Assembly: GCA_963723205.1 (NCBI GenBank)
Contig: CAVRQC010000042.1
Coordinates: 14,872-78,871 of the forward strand
Direction: 5' to 3'
Length of the DNA: 64,000 bases
Source: CAVQBP01 sp963723205
GTDB lineage: Bacteria; Bacteroidota; Ignavibacteria; Ignavibacteriales; Ignavibacteriaceae
Shown: positions 44,998 to 53,178 of the stretch, piece after piece
How positions within the stretch are numbered: the stretch's first letter is position 1
Layout: each line of letters starts with the position of its first letter
Position numbers and translations under genes: made by a program
Notes under the pieces: model-generated
Databases searched by the model: none
Told to the model about the DNA's origin: nothing
Seen by the model: only the letters and a program-made list of their open reading frames with translations

Positions 44998-45486
44998 TTA
45001 CTTTTTGTTTCTATTGATAATGTCATAAGGAATTTTAGAGTCAGCATAAACTTGCCACAACTCGATTTTCCCATTCTTGATGACTGTTTTCCACGCTGCT
45101 GGTAAACGCCAATAGTTTTCCTTTTTGTCACTCTGAGCTTGAAATGTACCACTTGCAAAGCCAAATGCTGCAACTGTGTCTCCATCAAGAAAAGTATTTG
45201 TAATTTCGATTTTATAATCAGGAAACAATTGAAAGTACCCAATCCAGCCGTCTCTCATTTTTTCTTTCCCGACAGCTTGATTGCCTTGAGAGTCAATAAA
45301 TTTATGATCGTCAGTCATAAGTGAGCAGATCTTGTCAACATTGTGGTTATTGATTGCACTAATAAAGTCTTGGACAATCTCTTTGTTCATATTATTAAAT
45401 CCTTGAAGGTTATTCTGAGCTTTGATTGTTAGCGTAATGAAGACTAAACTGAACATAAAGAATTGAAATATTTTAGCTGGCTGCAT
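44998..45486 (-). CDS. Exported SnoaL-like (ester cyclase-type) protein
   Basis: 162 aa with an N-terminal signal peptide (IFQFFMFSLVFITLTIKAQ). The mature domain has the SnoaL/NTF2 layout: NKEIVQDFISAINNHNVDKICSLM, DDHKFID, GWIGYFQLFPDYKI and a C-terminal strand KIELWQVYADS. The HKFID...FPDY pattern is that of SnoaL polyketide-cyclase-like proteins of unknown substrate. It is distinct from the SnoaL-like protein at 28501. It starts 6 nt right of the attC core, with intron tail copy 10 upstream. Confidence 0.8.
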   Translation of the reverse strand: MQPAKIFQFFMFSLVFITLTIKAQNNLQGFNNMNKEIVQDFISAINNHNVDKICSLMTDDHKFIDSQGNQAVGKEKMRDGWIGYFQLFPDYKIEITNTFLDGDTVAAFGFASGTFQAQSDKKENYWRLPAAWKTVIKNGKIELWQVYADSKIPYDIINRNKK

Positions 45487-45540
45487 CTGGGCACCATTTG
45501 TTTTGAATGTTTTTTTATTTGCGACTGCTCAACAACCGCC

Positions 45541-45600
45541 GTTATGGTACGAATGTCTGTTACCAAATTTCCCCCTCGCAGATCCCGGCATGAAGTTTTA
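45541..45600 (-). mobile_element. Group II intron 3' tail, truncated, copy 10
   Basis: Most diverged copy: D6 GGTAACAGACATTCGTACC and the 3' strand of D5 (CATGCCGGGATC), ending ATAAC followed by GGC. The D5 5' strand is missing. It marks the right end of the recognisable array. Confidence 0.6.
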
Positions 45601-45825
45601 TTATATATGTTAATAAAAATTATTTAACACAGCTTCGCCACATCACTCCCACAAACACAAACTATGATGCAAATCTTAATCTAATTTTTACTTATAAAAT
45701 CCAATGAGGATAAATAGAATGGCCGGGATGAAGAGAAATTGCCCTAATTTTCCCCATACCTCTATATACGATCAGATCTAATGTAAATTGATTATTTCAG
45801 AAAGGCAATAAAAATCTTTAAAAGC
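45601..45825. other. Boundary region between array and phage module, no gene
   Basis: 225 nt without a supported gene, attC or repeat. It separates the last intron tail from the phage lysis genes; no att-like duplication recognised. Confidence 0.35.
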
Positions 45826-46338
45826 TTAAAACTGAATAGTCTTGTTATATATCGGCAAGAAATTCTTCTCCTCAATCAAAGCATAACTAAATCTATTCCC
45901 AAAATACCCCAACGCTTTCTCACACACGCCCACCAAATCCCCAAAATCTTCCGGGTCCTTAAACACCTGGCACCCCGCCGAAAACTTATTTATATAATTC
46001 ACTATCCCCCACTTACTTGCTCTATGAATATTTATCCCAAACAATCCCCATTCAGCTGATGATTCCAAATAATCATATTTATCATCTCTGTTGGCATCTC
46101 TATAAACTTTCACATTACCAGTTTGGATCAAAGCTTTATACTTTCCTTTATGCATTCCTAACCTCCAGCAGCCAAGATATTGCCCAGATGCAAGAATAGC
46201 AGTTCCTTTTTTATATAATGGATATCGCAGGTAATAAAGTCCTGGATCTGTCGTAGCCGGCCAGCATTGAAATTTCTGCTCTCCGGATTCATCTTTATAG
46301 AAGCAGTAAATCCAATCATTGAATTTATTCGGATTCAT
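45826..46338 (-). CDS. Phage endolysin-like protein (SAGC motif)
   Basis: The 170-aa open part contains GINIHRASKWGIVN and, ~10 residues on, FSAGCQVFKDP. A His ... S-x-GC arrangement is that of L,D-transpeptidase-like catalytic centres and occurs in phage cell-wall enzymes. The annotated Met is probably internal: upstream in the same frame the sequence reads YKIFENGIPYNLNIGGIRTND, and an earlier ATG at 46451 (MKKPDL) is in frame only if one A is added near 46428. A full protein would be ~206 aa. Next to holin-like and spanin-like genes, so a lysis role is likely. Confidence 0.65.
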   Translation of the reverse strand: MNPNKFNDWIYCFYKDESGEQKFQCWPATTDPGLYYLRYPLYKKGTAILASGQYLGCWRLGMHKGKYKALIQTGNVKVYRDANRDDKYDYLESSAEWGLFGINIHRASKWGIVNYINKFSAGCQVFKDPEDFGDLVGVCEKALGYFGNRFSYALIEEKNFLPIYNKTIQF

Positions 46339-46637
46339 ATCGTTGGTCCTTATGCCGCCGATATTGAGATTGTAAGGGATTCCGTTTTCGAAGATTTTGT
46401 AATTTTTCTTTTGAGTACATTTATTATTTCTTTTAAATCAGGTTTTTTCATAGATTAGTATTGAAAAAAAAGTCCTTCCTGTGCTCCATCCTGTAAACTT
46501 TATTAAAACATTCAAAAATCGTTAAATAATTATGAAACCAGCGTTGCTAATTTTCATACAAGATGCTGATCAATAATTTTAGCAACTTCAAATTTTTAAA
46601 TAATCGAGTGTGCTTTGGAGGTTGGGTGGACAGGCAC

Positions 46638-47111
46638 TTAGCTAAAATTAAGGGGGCCATCCAGCCTTCTCCTCTTTAATTTTCTCCCCACAAAATACAC
46701 AACCAGGTTAATCAGCAGCGTTCCAGCAATCCATATCCCCTTCTCCCAATCCTCCTCGCCTCTGACAATTATCGGATCAGCATCAATCTTAATAGTATCC
46801 CATTTAATTATTGTATCCGGAATAATATTATAAGTGAATTCATTTTTATCCGGGAAAAATTTTATTACTGCAGAAGTGTCTTTGCCATTTTCCTTCAGCT
46901 TCACTCCCTGGTAATATTCTTCAAATCTGGTCAGTTCATCAGTCTTAATTAACCTGATTTCCTTCTCTGCTTTTATAGTGTCTTTTATCTCCGCCGGTTT
47001 AACAATAGTTCTATGAATAATTAAAGCCGGAGTGCTGCACCCGGCTAATATCTGGCTGCAGCACATGACTAATGGAAAGAGAATAAAATTATAGAGTAAG
47101 TTTCTTTCCAT
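46638..47111 (-). CDS. Phage lipoprotein with C-terminal membrane helix
   Basis: 157 aa. Lipoprotein signal with lipobox LAGC (residues ~21-24) and a C-terminal helix IWIAGTLLINLVVYFVG followed by KLKRRR. The middle is Lys/Asp-rich with DTIKAEKEIRLIK and repeated DTIxxWDTI strands. An outer-membrane lipid anchor plus an inner-membrane helix is the layout of a unimolecular spanin, the last step of phage lysis; this is inference from topology. It overlaps the holin-like gene by 23 nt. Confidence 0.6.
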   Translation of the reverse strand: MERNLLYNFILFPLVMCCSQILAGCSTPALIIHRTIVKPAEIKDTIKAEKEIRLIKTDELTRFEEYYQGVKLKENGKDTSAVIKFFPDKNEFTYNIIPDTIIKWDTIKIDADPIIVRGEEDWEKGIWIAGTLLINLVVYFVGRKLKRRRLDGPLNFS

Positions 47112-47277
47112 TTGGCCCTTTCCCGGTGAGGTACGATATAACTGTAATTGCTACTGCACCGACCCACACGTACCACTTGGAACCTTCCGGAACATTTCCC
47201 AGAGCGGTCTGTATAACAGTGCCGATGCCGACAATAATTGCAATTATATTCGTGAGAGTGTTTTTCAAATCATTCAT
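47089..47277 (-). CDS. Holin-like small membrane protein
   Basis: 62 aa with two membrane helices (IIAIIVGIGTVIQTALG; WVGAVAITVISYLTG), a short loop and a basic tail (GKGPNGKKLTL). The size and topology match small phage holins, which permeabilise the inner membrane. It sits between other lysis-type genes and overlaps the spanin-like gene, supporting the role. Confidence 0.6.
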   Translation of the reverse strand: MNDLKNTLTNIIAIIVGIGTVIQTALGNVPEGSKWYVWVGAVAITVISYLTGKGPNGKKLTL

Positions 47278-47364
47278 AGGGCTCCTGTATTAGTTATTGA
47301 TTATTATCCCGCCGCCGGCGGAAACTCCATTCTTTCAATCTCAATACTCAAGACTCAATACTAA

Positions 47365-47613
47365 CTACTTCTTATTCACAAACTCATATTCACTCAGCAG
47401 CTCATTCAGCTTTTTCTCATAGCTTTCAGTAAATCCGTTTTTAGCGATATCGTTCTGTATTGCATGTACCAAGGCAATAATTTTAAATTCAGTCAGTGCA
47501 GTTTTTCTGTGCGCACGTGTCACCATAACTGCAATGTATGCTCCTACAGGAATCATAAATAATTGTACAACTGCAGTAATAATCTGAATTACATTATCCA
47601 CAGCATTCTCCAT
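47365..47613 (-). CDS. Small phage membrane protein (82 aa)
   Basis: 82 aa: a long N-terminal membrane helix (VIQIITAVVQLFMIPVGAYIAVMV) and a charged helical tail ending YEFVNKK. It begins 2 nt after the portal gene stop. Similar one-helix proteins occur in Mu-like lysis or head clusters. It may be a second holin or an antiholin; not assignable. Confidence 0.5.
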   Translation of the reverse strand: MENAVDNVIQIITAVVQLFMIPVGAYIAVMVTRAHRKTALTEFKIIALVHAIQNDIAKNGFTESYEKKLNELLSEYEFVNKK

Positions 47614-47614
47614 T

Positions 47615-48832
47615 TCATTTCTCCGTCTGACTTATTGTTTTCTTCGGATCGGTATTATTATCTTCATTCATCTCAAAATCATCATCTTCAAGATTGTATC
47701 TCTTCTTGTAGTAGTTCTTTGTAAACCTGATTCCCATCTTCACAAGCTTCTCATCCCTTTCCCCGGATTCCTCAACTATTGTCTCTTTTTTCTTGAGATT
47801 TATTTTGGGAGCATCGATATGGCCGTAGTTAATGAATGTCCAGTACTGCAGCAGCCTGTCAATTCCGGCTTCTACCATTCTCTTGTCGGCCAGACCTATA
47901 TATTCAAGCATTTCTTTATGTATCTCGCTTGCTTTGTAGGAACCGGTATTCGAGATATCCGTTGTGAGGGTTACAGTCAAAACGGCCTTGGCGACTTCTT
48001 TATTATGGTGTCTAACCAGGTTTTCATAAAGCTGCCCTACATCATACTGCGGAGATTCCTTCAGCTCTATCATATCTTTCAAAGCTTCAGAGAAGGCAGC
48101 TATATTTTCCTTTGTCATATCGGTAAGCTGGTCGAGAAATTCATCTATCTGAGTTTGATCCCAGGAAGCCGGATGATACCCAATCAGATAAGGCATTCCG
48201 TATCTTTCTACCATCAGCTGCCAGCATTCGGTAGCAGCTCTTTTGAATGTAATCGGCCAGTAGCATCTTGACAGGATTTTTTCGCCATACGGATTTGTAT
48301 AAGTAGGATTGAACCGGTGGATAATAAATTTTAACTCCGGTAGCTCTCTACCCTCAGCAAAGAGATACATCCCATCGATATTCTTTCTTAGTCTTAATTT
48401 ATTATCAATAGTAAATATGAACCACTCCTGCGGCTTTGCAACCAGGTCCATAGGAACAACCTGCCCATCGTCATCCTGTCCCCAGTAGACTTCCTGCACC
48501 GTCATTCCGAAAAAAACACAATCCATTATATCGCTGATGATATGAGGAATAGGAAGCTCATCAATAATTTCCTGTGCTTTCTCTTTTATCCTTTCATCAC
48601 CGCTGTAATCTATTTCCCACTTCATCTGCTGTATCTGCATCTTTCTCTGCTGGATTGTTGCAGTCAGATGTGGATCTGTCAGGAGATCTCTGTAGATTTT
48701 ATAATCATATCCGTTCTGAGCCAGTATTTCATCCGGGTCAGGCAGAACTGTCATTAACCGGTTCAGTATTTCAATCTGTTCACGGCTCGCAAATTCTGAA
48801 AACAACCTTAACTTTTTATTCCTTTTTACCAT
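47615..48832 (-). CDS. Mu gp29-like portal protein (DUF935)
   Basis: 405 aa, somewhat shorter than Mu gp29. It has the DUF935 pattern: DLLTDPHLTATIQQRKMQI and WEIDYSG near residues 50-80, then FGMTVQEVYWG, EWFIFTIDNKLRLR, and RYGMPYLIGYHP with VTLTTDISNTGSYKASEIHKE towards the C-terminus. The protein forms the dodecameric ring through which DNA enters the capsid. Next to the degraded gene at 48.8-49.4 kb and upstream terminase genes. A Mu-type minor head protein (gp30) is not seen. Confidence 0.86.
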   Translation of the reverse strand: MVKRNKKLRLFSEFASREQIEILNRLMTVLPDPDEILAQNGYDYKIYRDLLTDPHLTATIQQRKMQIQQMKWEIDYSGDERIKEKAQEIIDELPIPHIISDIMDCVFFGMTVQEVYWGQDDDGQVVPMDLVAKPQEWFIFTIDNKLRLRKNIDGMYLFAEGRELPELKFIIHRFNPTYTNPYGEKILSRCYWPITFKRAATECWQLMVERYGMPYLIGYHPASWDQTQIDEFLDQLTDMTKENIAAFSEALKDMIELKESPQYDVGQLYENLVRHHNKEVAKAVLTVTLTTDISNTGSYKASEIHKEMLEYIGLADKRMVEAGIDRLLQYWTFINYGHIDAPKINLKKKETIVEESGERDEKLVKMGIRFTKNYYKKRYNLEDDDFEMNEDNNTDPKKTISQTEK

Positions 48833-48841
48833 AAGTTCTCT

Positions 48842-49449
48842 CTTAATTCATTCTGCCGTAGACTTTTAATTCAAATATCTTCCAATCAATTCCAGACTCG
48901 GTTGAAATATTTATGTACCTTATATTTTTATTTTTTGGAATGTAGCTGTAATAAAATCCGTTGCCGTCAGGATTCGCCGTCTAACAGTATTTCTCATTCC
49001 CTATGCTGACATCATCAGAGGAAAGCCACCATCCGATCTATTTCTTGTTGGATAAGTAAAGCCGGATTGAATCGACTATCAAATATATTTCCCTAAGTCT
49101 GCAATTATATATCCCTTATTAAAATTATAAGAAGTGATATAGGTTATTATCATTTAATTTGTGAAATTGGAATAGGCTCTGCTAACCCGGTTTCTTTCCA
49201 CCAGGCAGATAAGATTTTTATTTCATTTTTATCTTTTGAATTGTTATTGTACCATTCTAATTGCCAGCCAATTAAAGAATCCGGAACTCTATAATTTGAA
49301 TCCAGCAGATAACTCCTCCGCTGGCCGTCATAAACAGAAAAATTAAATTTCAATCCTGCAGTGTCATCTACGTTATCAGTCTGAAAAAAGAGGTTCAGAT
49401 ATTTCTCAATATTCTCTTCCGGAAATGTTCTTTCATCGTAGGTAGACTA
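48842..49449 (-). pseudogene. Decayed phage gene with discoidin-like C-terminus
   Basis: The reading YDERTFPEENIEKYLNLFF continues through GLKFNFSVYDGQRRSYLLDS (part open at 49150-49353) to PIPISQIK. A second stretch has VDSIRLYLSNKK, then a TAG, IGWWLSSDDVSIGNEKYC, then a TAG, and NPDGNGFYYSYIPK ending VYGRMN. The last part looks like a galactose-binding/discoidin-like module. Two in-frame stops show genuine decay. It was probably a structural or receptor-binding protein. Confidence 0.6.
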
Positions 49450-49479
49450 CTAAAGAATCTTTGTAATTATAAAGGAGAG

Positions 49480-49713
49480 TCATCCTTTAAAATTGTAGAC
49501 CAGTGAATCTTTAATATGAGTTGTTAAAGTATCATGAAAAATTAAATTGACTGAATCTTTAACATGATATTTTACTGAATCAATCCAGTTTATAGAATCA
49601 GTGGGTACTAAAATATTAATCGTATCCGGAGGCTTATCCTTAACATCGATATACTTTTCAAATAAGTTTTTATAATTATTGTTCAAAGAATCCAGCTGAT
49701 ATCTTAAAACCAT
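49480..49713 (-). CDS. Phage lipoprotein (N-terminus split by frameshift)
   Basis: The 77-aa open part is polar, with YQLDSLNNNYKNLFEKY and repeated KDSVNL/KDSLVY strands. Upstream the same frame reads FILLSCSGIQDIKKLQNEN, which is a lipobox, and an ATG at 49811 (MSKVLVLLSALIL) is out of frame by one base in a T run. So the true product was probably a ~110-aa lipoprotein. It resembles the spanin-like gene at 46638 in style. Function unknown; may not be expressed. Confidence 0.45.
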   Translation of the reverse strand: MVLRYQLDSLNNNYKNLFEKYIDVKDKPPDTINILVPTDSINWIDSVKYHVKDSVNLIFHDTLTTHIKDSLVYNFKG

Positions 49714-49907
49714 GTTTTCATTCTGTAGTTTTTTAATATCCTGAATACCGCTGCAGCTTAAAAGAATGAAGATAAAATTAATGCTGATAAAAGAACTAGA
49801 ACTTTACTCATATATAGTCCCTTTTGAATTTTGACTTTTGACCTCTGACTTCTGACTCTGACCTCTGCTCTTCCATTTTCCATCTTCCCAACTTCCCATC
49901 TTCAAGA
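49714..49907. other. Intergenic with pyrimidine-rich tract
   Basis: Contains a run of GACTTTTGACCTCTGACTTC-like near-repeats (about 49830-49870) followed by a CTTCCC-rich stretch. It may be a simple-sequence repeat; no gene. Confidence 0.4.
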
Positions 49908-51272
49908 CTAACGATATCCCTTGTACTTACCCGACTTCTTCCTCCTATTCCCTGCCAGGTTAATCTTCGCATCAACAATTCCCCCCTTCCCTTTCACCTC
50001 GTTAATAAACTTGCACATCGCATCCACCTGGTCGTCGAATTCACCGTTCGGAAAATCTTCACACTCATCTAGGAAAGCTGGCACCCATCCGGCTTCAAAC
50101 GGCAGCTTCACTCTTCCCCCTTCAATCACCGGCGCCGATGCATTGACATACTCAATTTTATCTTTTACAGCTTTTATCTCTTTCAGAGGTATGGAGGTAT
50201 TTCTTTTAAGTTCCTGGATTAAAGAGATTCCGCTTGCCTTATCTTCGATCCATACCTGGTCAGGTTTTTCAGCAGTATAAAGTTCTATTGCTTTTTTCTT
50301 TAAATCAGGAAATTCCAACCGGTCTCTAAATAGATTTATCAGGTAATAGCCATCTATCATTTCAATCCAGGTTTCGCACACACTGAAATCATTTTCCTGG
50401 CTCTCTTTAAAAGCAGTATCCCATATCTGGATTTTCCTTACTCTCTTTTTCTCCGCCAGCTCGTGCAGTTGGAAAAATCCGAACCATTCTCTTTTCAGTA
50501 TTCTGCTTGTAGCTGAATCAATGAACAGTCCATGTATCTCCTGGTCTCTTAGGTGAGGGGGAATTTCTTTCTCAAGCTCTTTTATCTCCTCCGGATTAAT
50601 GAACGGGTTGTCATAAGTGCTGAAGTTGAATGATTCGTATTTTGGTTTTACAACTTCTCCGTTTTGACTTTTAATTTTTGAGATTTGACTTTCTTCAATC
50701 CCTCTCTGGAAAAGTTCATAGAAGAGATGCTTCTCATTTGACTTTACCTTCTTCCCTTTCGGTGTACCGCCGATAATCACATCCGCTTCATGGTCCATTA
50801 TCATAGGGAGGATAGATTCCTGCCAGAGATTCTTTTTCTTTAAAACAATTCCGGCTTCATTGATTATTACCAGGTGGTATCCGAAACCTTCCATGTTTTC
50901 AGGCTTATCCGCACTCCTGAAATCGATTGAGCAGTTATTCAAGTTAAACTCATTGCTGTTTCTGTTATATCTCCAGACATTCCGTTTGAAAATGAAAAGT
51001 TCAGGCCTGAAGTATCTTTCAAAGTATCTTTCGATGTTGCTGTAGATTGTATCGACCCATAAAATCCGGTATTCATTGTTGTTGTTGTCGACTGCAGCAT
51101 TCTCAATAATTTTCTTGATGCAGTATTTTGCAAGACCTCGCGTGAAGCCAAACCGTCTTCCCTTTGCAACAATTTTAAACCTTGCTTTCGATCTGAAAAT
51201 TTTTGTCTGGTTCTCATGTAATTGACAGTCATAATTCCTGATAACCTGTTTAAAAGTCGGCTGGATTTCCAT
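49908..51272 (-). CDS. Phage terminase large subunit (TerL)
   Basis: 454 aa. ATPase half: KGRRFGFTRG at the Walker A position (the usual GKT lysine is replaced by Phe), and YHLVIINEAGIVLK as Walker B. Nuclease half: WDTAFKESQENDFSVCE with the metal-binding Asp, QVWIEDKASG and FDDQVDAM near the C-terminus. It cuts concatemeric DNA and drives packaging. It begins 23 nt inside the small subunit gene. The RRFGFTRG form is one I recall from other terminase families, so activity is likely. Confidence 0.87.
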   Translation of the reverse strand: MEIQPTFKQVIRNYDCQLHENQTKIFRSKARFKIVAKGRRFGFTRGLAKYCIKKIIENAAVDNNNNEYRILWVDTIYSNIERYFERYFRPELFIFKRNVWRYNRNSNEFNLNNCSIDFRSADKPENMEGFGYHLVIINEAGIVLKKKNLWQESILPMIMDHEADVIIGGTPKGKKVKSNEKHLFYELFQRGIEESQISKIKSQNGEVVKPKYESFNFSTYDNPFINPEEIKELEKEIPPHLRDQEIHGLFIDSATSRILKREWFGFFQLHELAEKKRVRKIQIWDTAFKESQENDFSVCETWIEMIDGYYLINLFRDRLEFPDLKKKAIELYTAEKPDQVWIEDKASGISLIQELKRNTSIPLKEIKAVKDKIEYVNASAPVIEGGRVKLPFEAGWVPAFLDECEDFPNGEFDDQVDAMCKFINEVKGKGGIVDAKINLAGNRRKKSGKYKGYR

Positions 51273-51774
51273 TGTTCAGAATCCGGATTATATATTCTAT
51301 CGGTTCCGATTCATCTGTCCACATCTTAAACCTCTTTCCTAAAAGCTCAAGCGCCTTAAGTTTAGAGTGTACCTTTATTCTCTTCCTTTCAAAACCGTCA
51401 TTGTTTGTTTCAGAGATTTCACTTATTGCCGCACACTCGTTTTCATCCAGGTTCTTAAGCTTATCCAGACTAATCTGGTAATCCATTTTTTTTAGTATAT
51501 CCGGAAGGTTGGTGAATGCAATTTTTATCAGTTCTTTCTCAATTCTTTCAACAGTGACTTCAAGCTTTTCTATTCTTTTGCTTAAAAGTTTATCATACAT
51601 CTCCTTTACATACGGTTTTGGATTTTGCTTACTATTGCTTACCCAGAGATACGCTTTTGTCCGTGCAACATTTTTAGCATAGCCTACCTTTAAGGCTGCT
51701 TTTTCCGGATTAAGCTTCGCATCACTCAGCAGTTCAAGTAAGAATAGTTTATCTCTGTTTGTAATTTCGCTCAT
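51250..51774 (-). CDS. Phage terminase small subunit
   Basis: 174 aa. N-terminal helix-turn-helix-like region (LLELLSDAKLNPEKAALKVGYA) and a C-terminal region with RIEKLEVTVERIEKELIKIAF and ALELLGKRF matches the Terminase_2/P27-type small subunit. It recognises the packaging site and loads TerL. It overlaps the TerL start by 23 nt. It is the leftmost-transcribed gene from the divergent promoter region at 51775-51913. Confidence 0.82.
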   Translation of the reverse strand: MSEITNRDKLFLLELLSDAKLNPEKAALKVGYAKNVARTKAYLWVSNSKQNPKPYVKEMYDKLLSKRIEKLEVTVERIEKELIKIAFTNLPDILKKMDYQISLDKLKNLDENECAAISEISETNNDGFERKRIKVHSKLKALELLGKRFKMWTDESEPIEYIIRILNNGNPADF

Positions 51775-51913
51775 TTTTGAAGGTTTTTATGAAATATCTT
51801 TCACATATTCTTAACATTTATTACATAAAATTAACAAATCTTCTTGTATCTTTCAAAAAATATATTAAAATTTGCAAAAACAAAAACATTTTACTAAATC
51901 CAAGGGACAGCAG
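51775..51913. promoter_or_regulatory. Divergent promoter region of the phage module
   Basis: 139 nt between the leftward terminase genes and the rightward head genes. AT-rich with several TATA-like tracts. A ribosome site (AAGGGACAGC) precedes the ATG at 51914. Exact promoters cannot be assigned by eye. Confidence 0.45.
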
Positions 51914-52132
51914 ATGAAAGCATTCGAAATATTCAAAACCGGTAAGCACACTTCAGATAAAGGGATTACGAACGAATATACAAATGAAGATTTGGACAAA
52001 ATTGTAAGTAATTACAATCCCGAAGAACATGAAGCCCCTATTGTTATCGGACATCCCAAAACAAATGCTCCTGCTTACGGCTGGATAGAAAAGCTTCAGA
52101 GAGTCGGTGATAAAGCTTATTGCTTTCCCTAA
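51914..52132 (+). CDS. Head maturation protease/scaffold, 5' part (frameshifted)
   Basis: Start at ATG 51914 (MKAFEIFKTGKHTS), chosen over a TTG further upstream because of its ribosome site. The 72 residues cover APIVIGHPKTNAPAYGWIEKL, the N-terminal signature of Mu-I-like prohead proteases. The frame stops at 52132, but reading on in the next frame gives LIAFPKQVNKEFEELVKSGAF. One inserted G near 52113 explains the break. Together with 52107-52988 it forms one gene of ~355 aa. Confidence 0.72.
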   Translation: MKAFEIFKTGKHTSDKGITNEYTNEDLDKIVSNYNPEEHEAPIVIGHPKTNAPAYGWIEKLQRVGDKAYCFP

Positions 52133-52988
52133 ACAGGTAAATAAAGAATTTGAAGAACTCGTTAAATCGGGTGCATTCAAAAAAAGAAGCATTTCCATTA
52201 CTCCGGATTTTAAATTAAATCATGTAGGTTTTCTCGGTGCTGCAGCACCTGCAGTAAAAGGACTCAAAGATGTAGAGTTCTCTGAAGAACTTGAATATTC
52301 GAATTTCGAATTTGATGATATTGCTTTAATCCAGGATAATGATTCAGTGCCCCATCACCTCAGTTCAGCTCCTCAACACGATACCGATGATAAGAACAAT
52401 TTACAGGCCGAAACCGGTAATTCCCATAACGCCTCAAATCCAACTCCCGGTACTAAGCCTGATGCTACTAATGATTTATCCGTTCAGTTTAATTCGCTCA
52501 ATGCCAAAGTTGAGGAGCTGTCGAATTTAGTCCATAATTTTTCTGAAAATAATTTATCCAGGGAAGAACTGGATAAAGTCTACAACAGAATTAACGAGCT
52601 CCGCTTTTCTATTCAGACAAACGAGTTTGAACTTATGCTTAATGAAAAGCTTGCTTACGGTTCTGTTACCCCCGCAATGAAAACAAAAGTTCTTAAGCTT
52701 ATTGATTTTCTGCAGACTCAGAATTTTTCCTCTTCTGAATTTTCCCGGAATGAATTTAACGAGACTGTAAAGGAGATGCTTACCGGATTTATCAATTCAA
52801 TTCCGAAGATAATTTATTATGAAGACTTTGCTGAAAAAGAAGCTTCTGATGAATCTGTTGCGGATGAATTCGAAGGAGCTGAAGTTGATACGGAGTCTCT
52901 GACGATTCATAAGAAGGCACTTGCTCTGGCAAAGTCTGAAAATATAAGCTACGTGAATGCAGTTAAAAAAATATCAACAAAAGTTTAG
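52107..52988 (+). CDS. Head maturation protease/scaffold, 3' part (frameshifted)
   Basis: The 293-aa frame continues the protease fold (PKQVNKEFEELVKSGAFKKRSISITPDF, residues ~9-36) with the conserved F-K-K-R-S-I-S segment, followed by an acidic Asn/Thr-rich linker and a helical C-terminal part (NSLNAKVEELSNLVHNF) that probably acts as the scaffold. The ATG at 52107 is not the true start; the N-terminus is in 51914-52132. Mu gpI is likewise a protease fused to a scaffold (gpZ). Confidence 0.75.
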   Translation: MIKLIAFPKQVNKEFEELVKSGAFKKRSISITPDFKLNHVGFLGAAAPAVKGLKDVEFSEELEYSNFEFDDIALIQDNDSVPHHLSSAPQHDTDDKNNLQAETGNSHNASNPTPGTKPDATNDLSVQFNSLNAKVEELSNLVHNFSENNLSREELDKVYNRINELRFSIQTNEFELMLNEKLAYGSVTPAMKTKVLKLIDFLQTQNFSSSEFSRNEFNETVKEMLTGFINSIPKIIYYEDFAEKEASDESVADEFEGAEVDTESLTIHKKALALAKSENISYVNAVKKISTKV

Positions 52989-52996
52989 GCTGTCCA

Positions 52997-53149
52997 ATGG
53001 CCAGATCTTTCAGCGGAAAATCTTCAGGTTCCAGGTCTTCGGCTTCCAAACAGGCCAAAATAAAATCTTCGCCTAAGATTGTTAAAACTCCCAGCATGTT
53101 TGTGAACCATGGAGCTTTGAAAGTTAAAATTACTAAGCAAAAGAATTAA
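52997..53149 (+). CDS. Small basic phage protein (50 aa)
   Basis: 50 codons from the ATG at 52997 to TAA, filling the gap between protease and major capsid genes. Very rich in Ser and Lys (MARSFSGKSSGSRSS, then SSPKIVKTPSMF). It starts 8 nt after the protease stop. It could be a head decoration or scaffold-linked peptide. Family not recognised. Confidence 0.5.
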   Translation: MARSFSGKSSGSRSSASKQAKIKSSPKIVKTPSMFVNHGALKVKITKQKN

Positions 53150-53178
53150 TTGTCGAATAAAATTTACGGAGATATAAG

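Noticed and set aside
44916..45242. 108-codon minus-strand frame overlapping the SnoaL-like gene
   Set aside because: Opposite reading frame of a clear exported SnoaL protein; Lys/Gln-rich and starting inside it. A shadow.
15400..45600. Possible CRISPR array, because of many similar repeats
   Set aside because: Repeats are 60-280 nt imperfect palindromes separated by whole genes and not short evenly spaced direct repeats; no cas genes.
49830..49900. GACTTTTGACCTCTGACTTC-like repeats as a regulatory array
   Set aside because: Imperfect, low-complexity pyrimidine repeats without a matching operator pattern; probably simple-sequence expansion.
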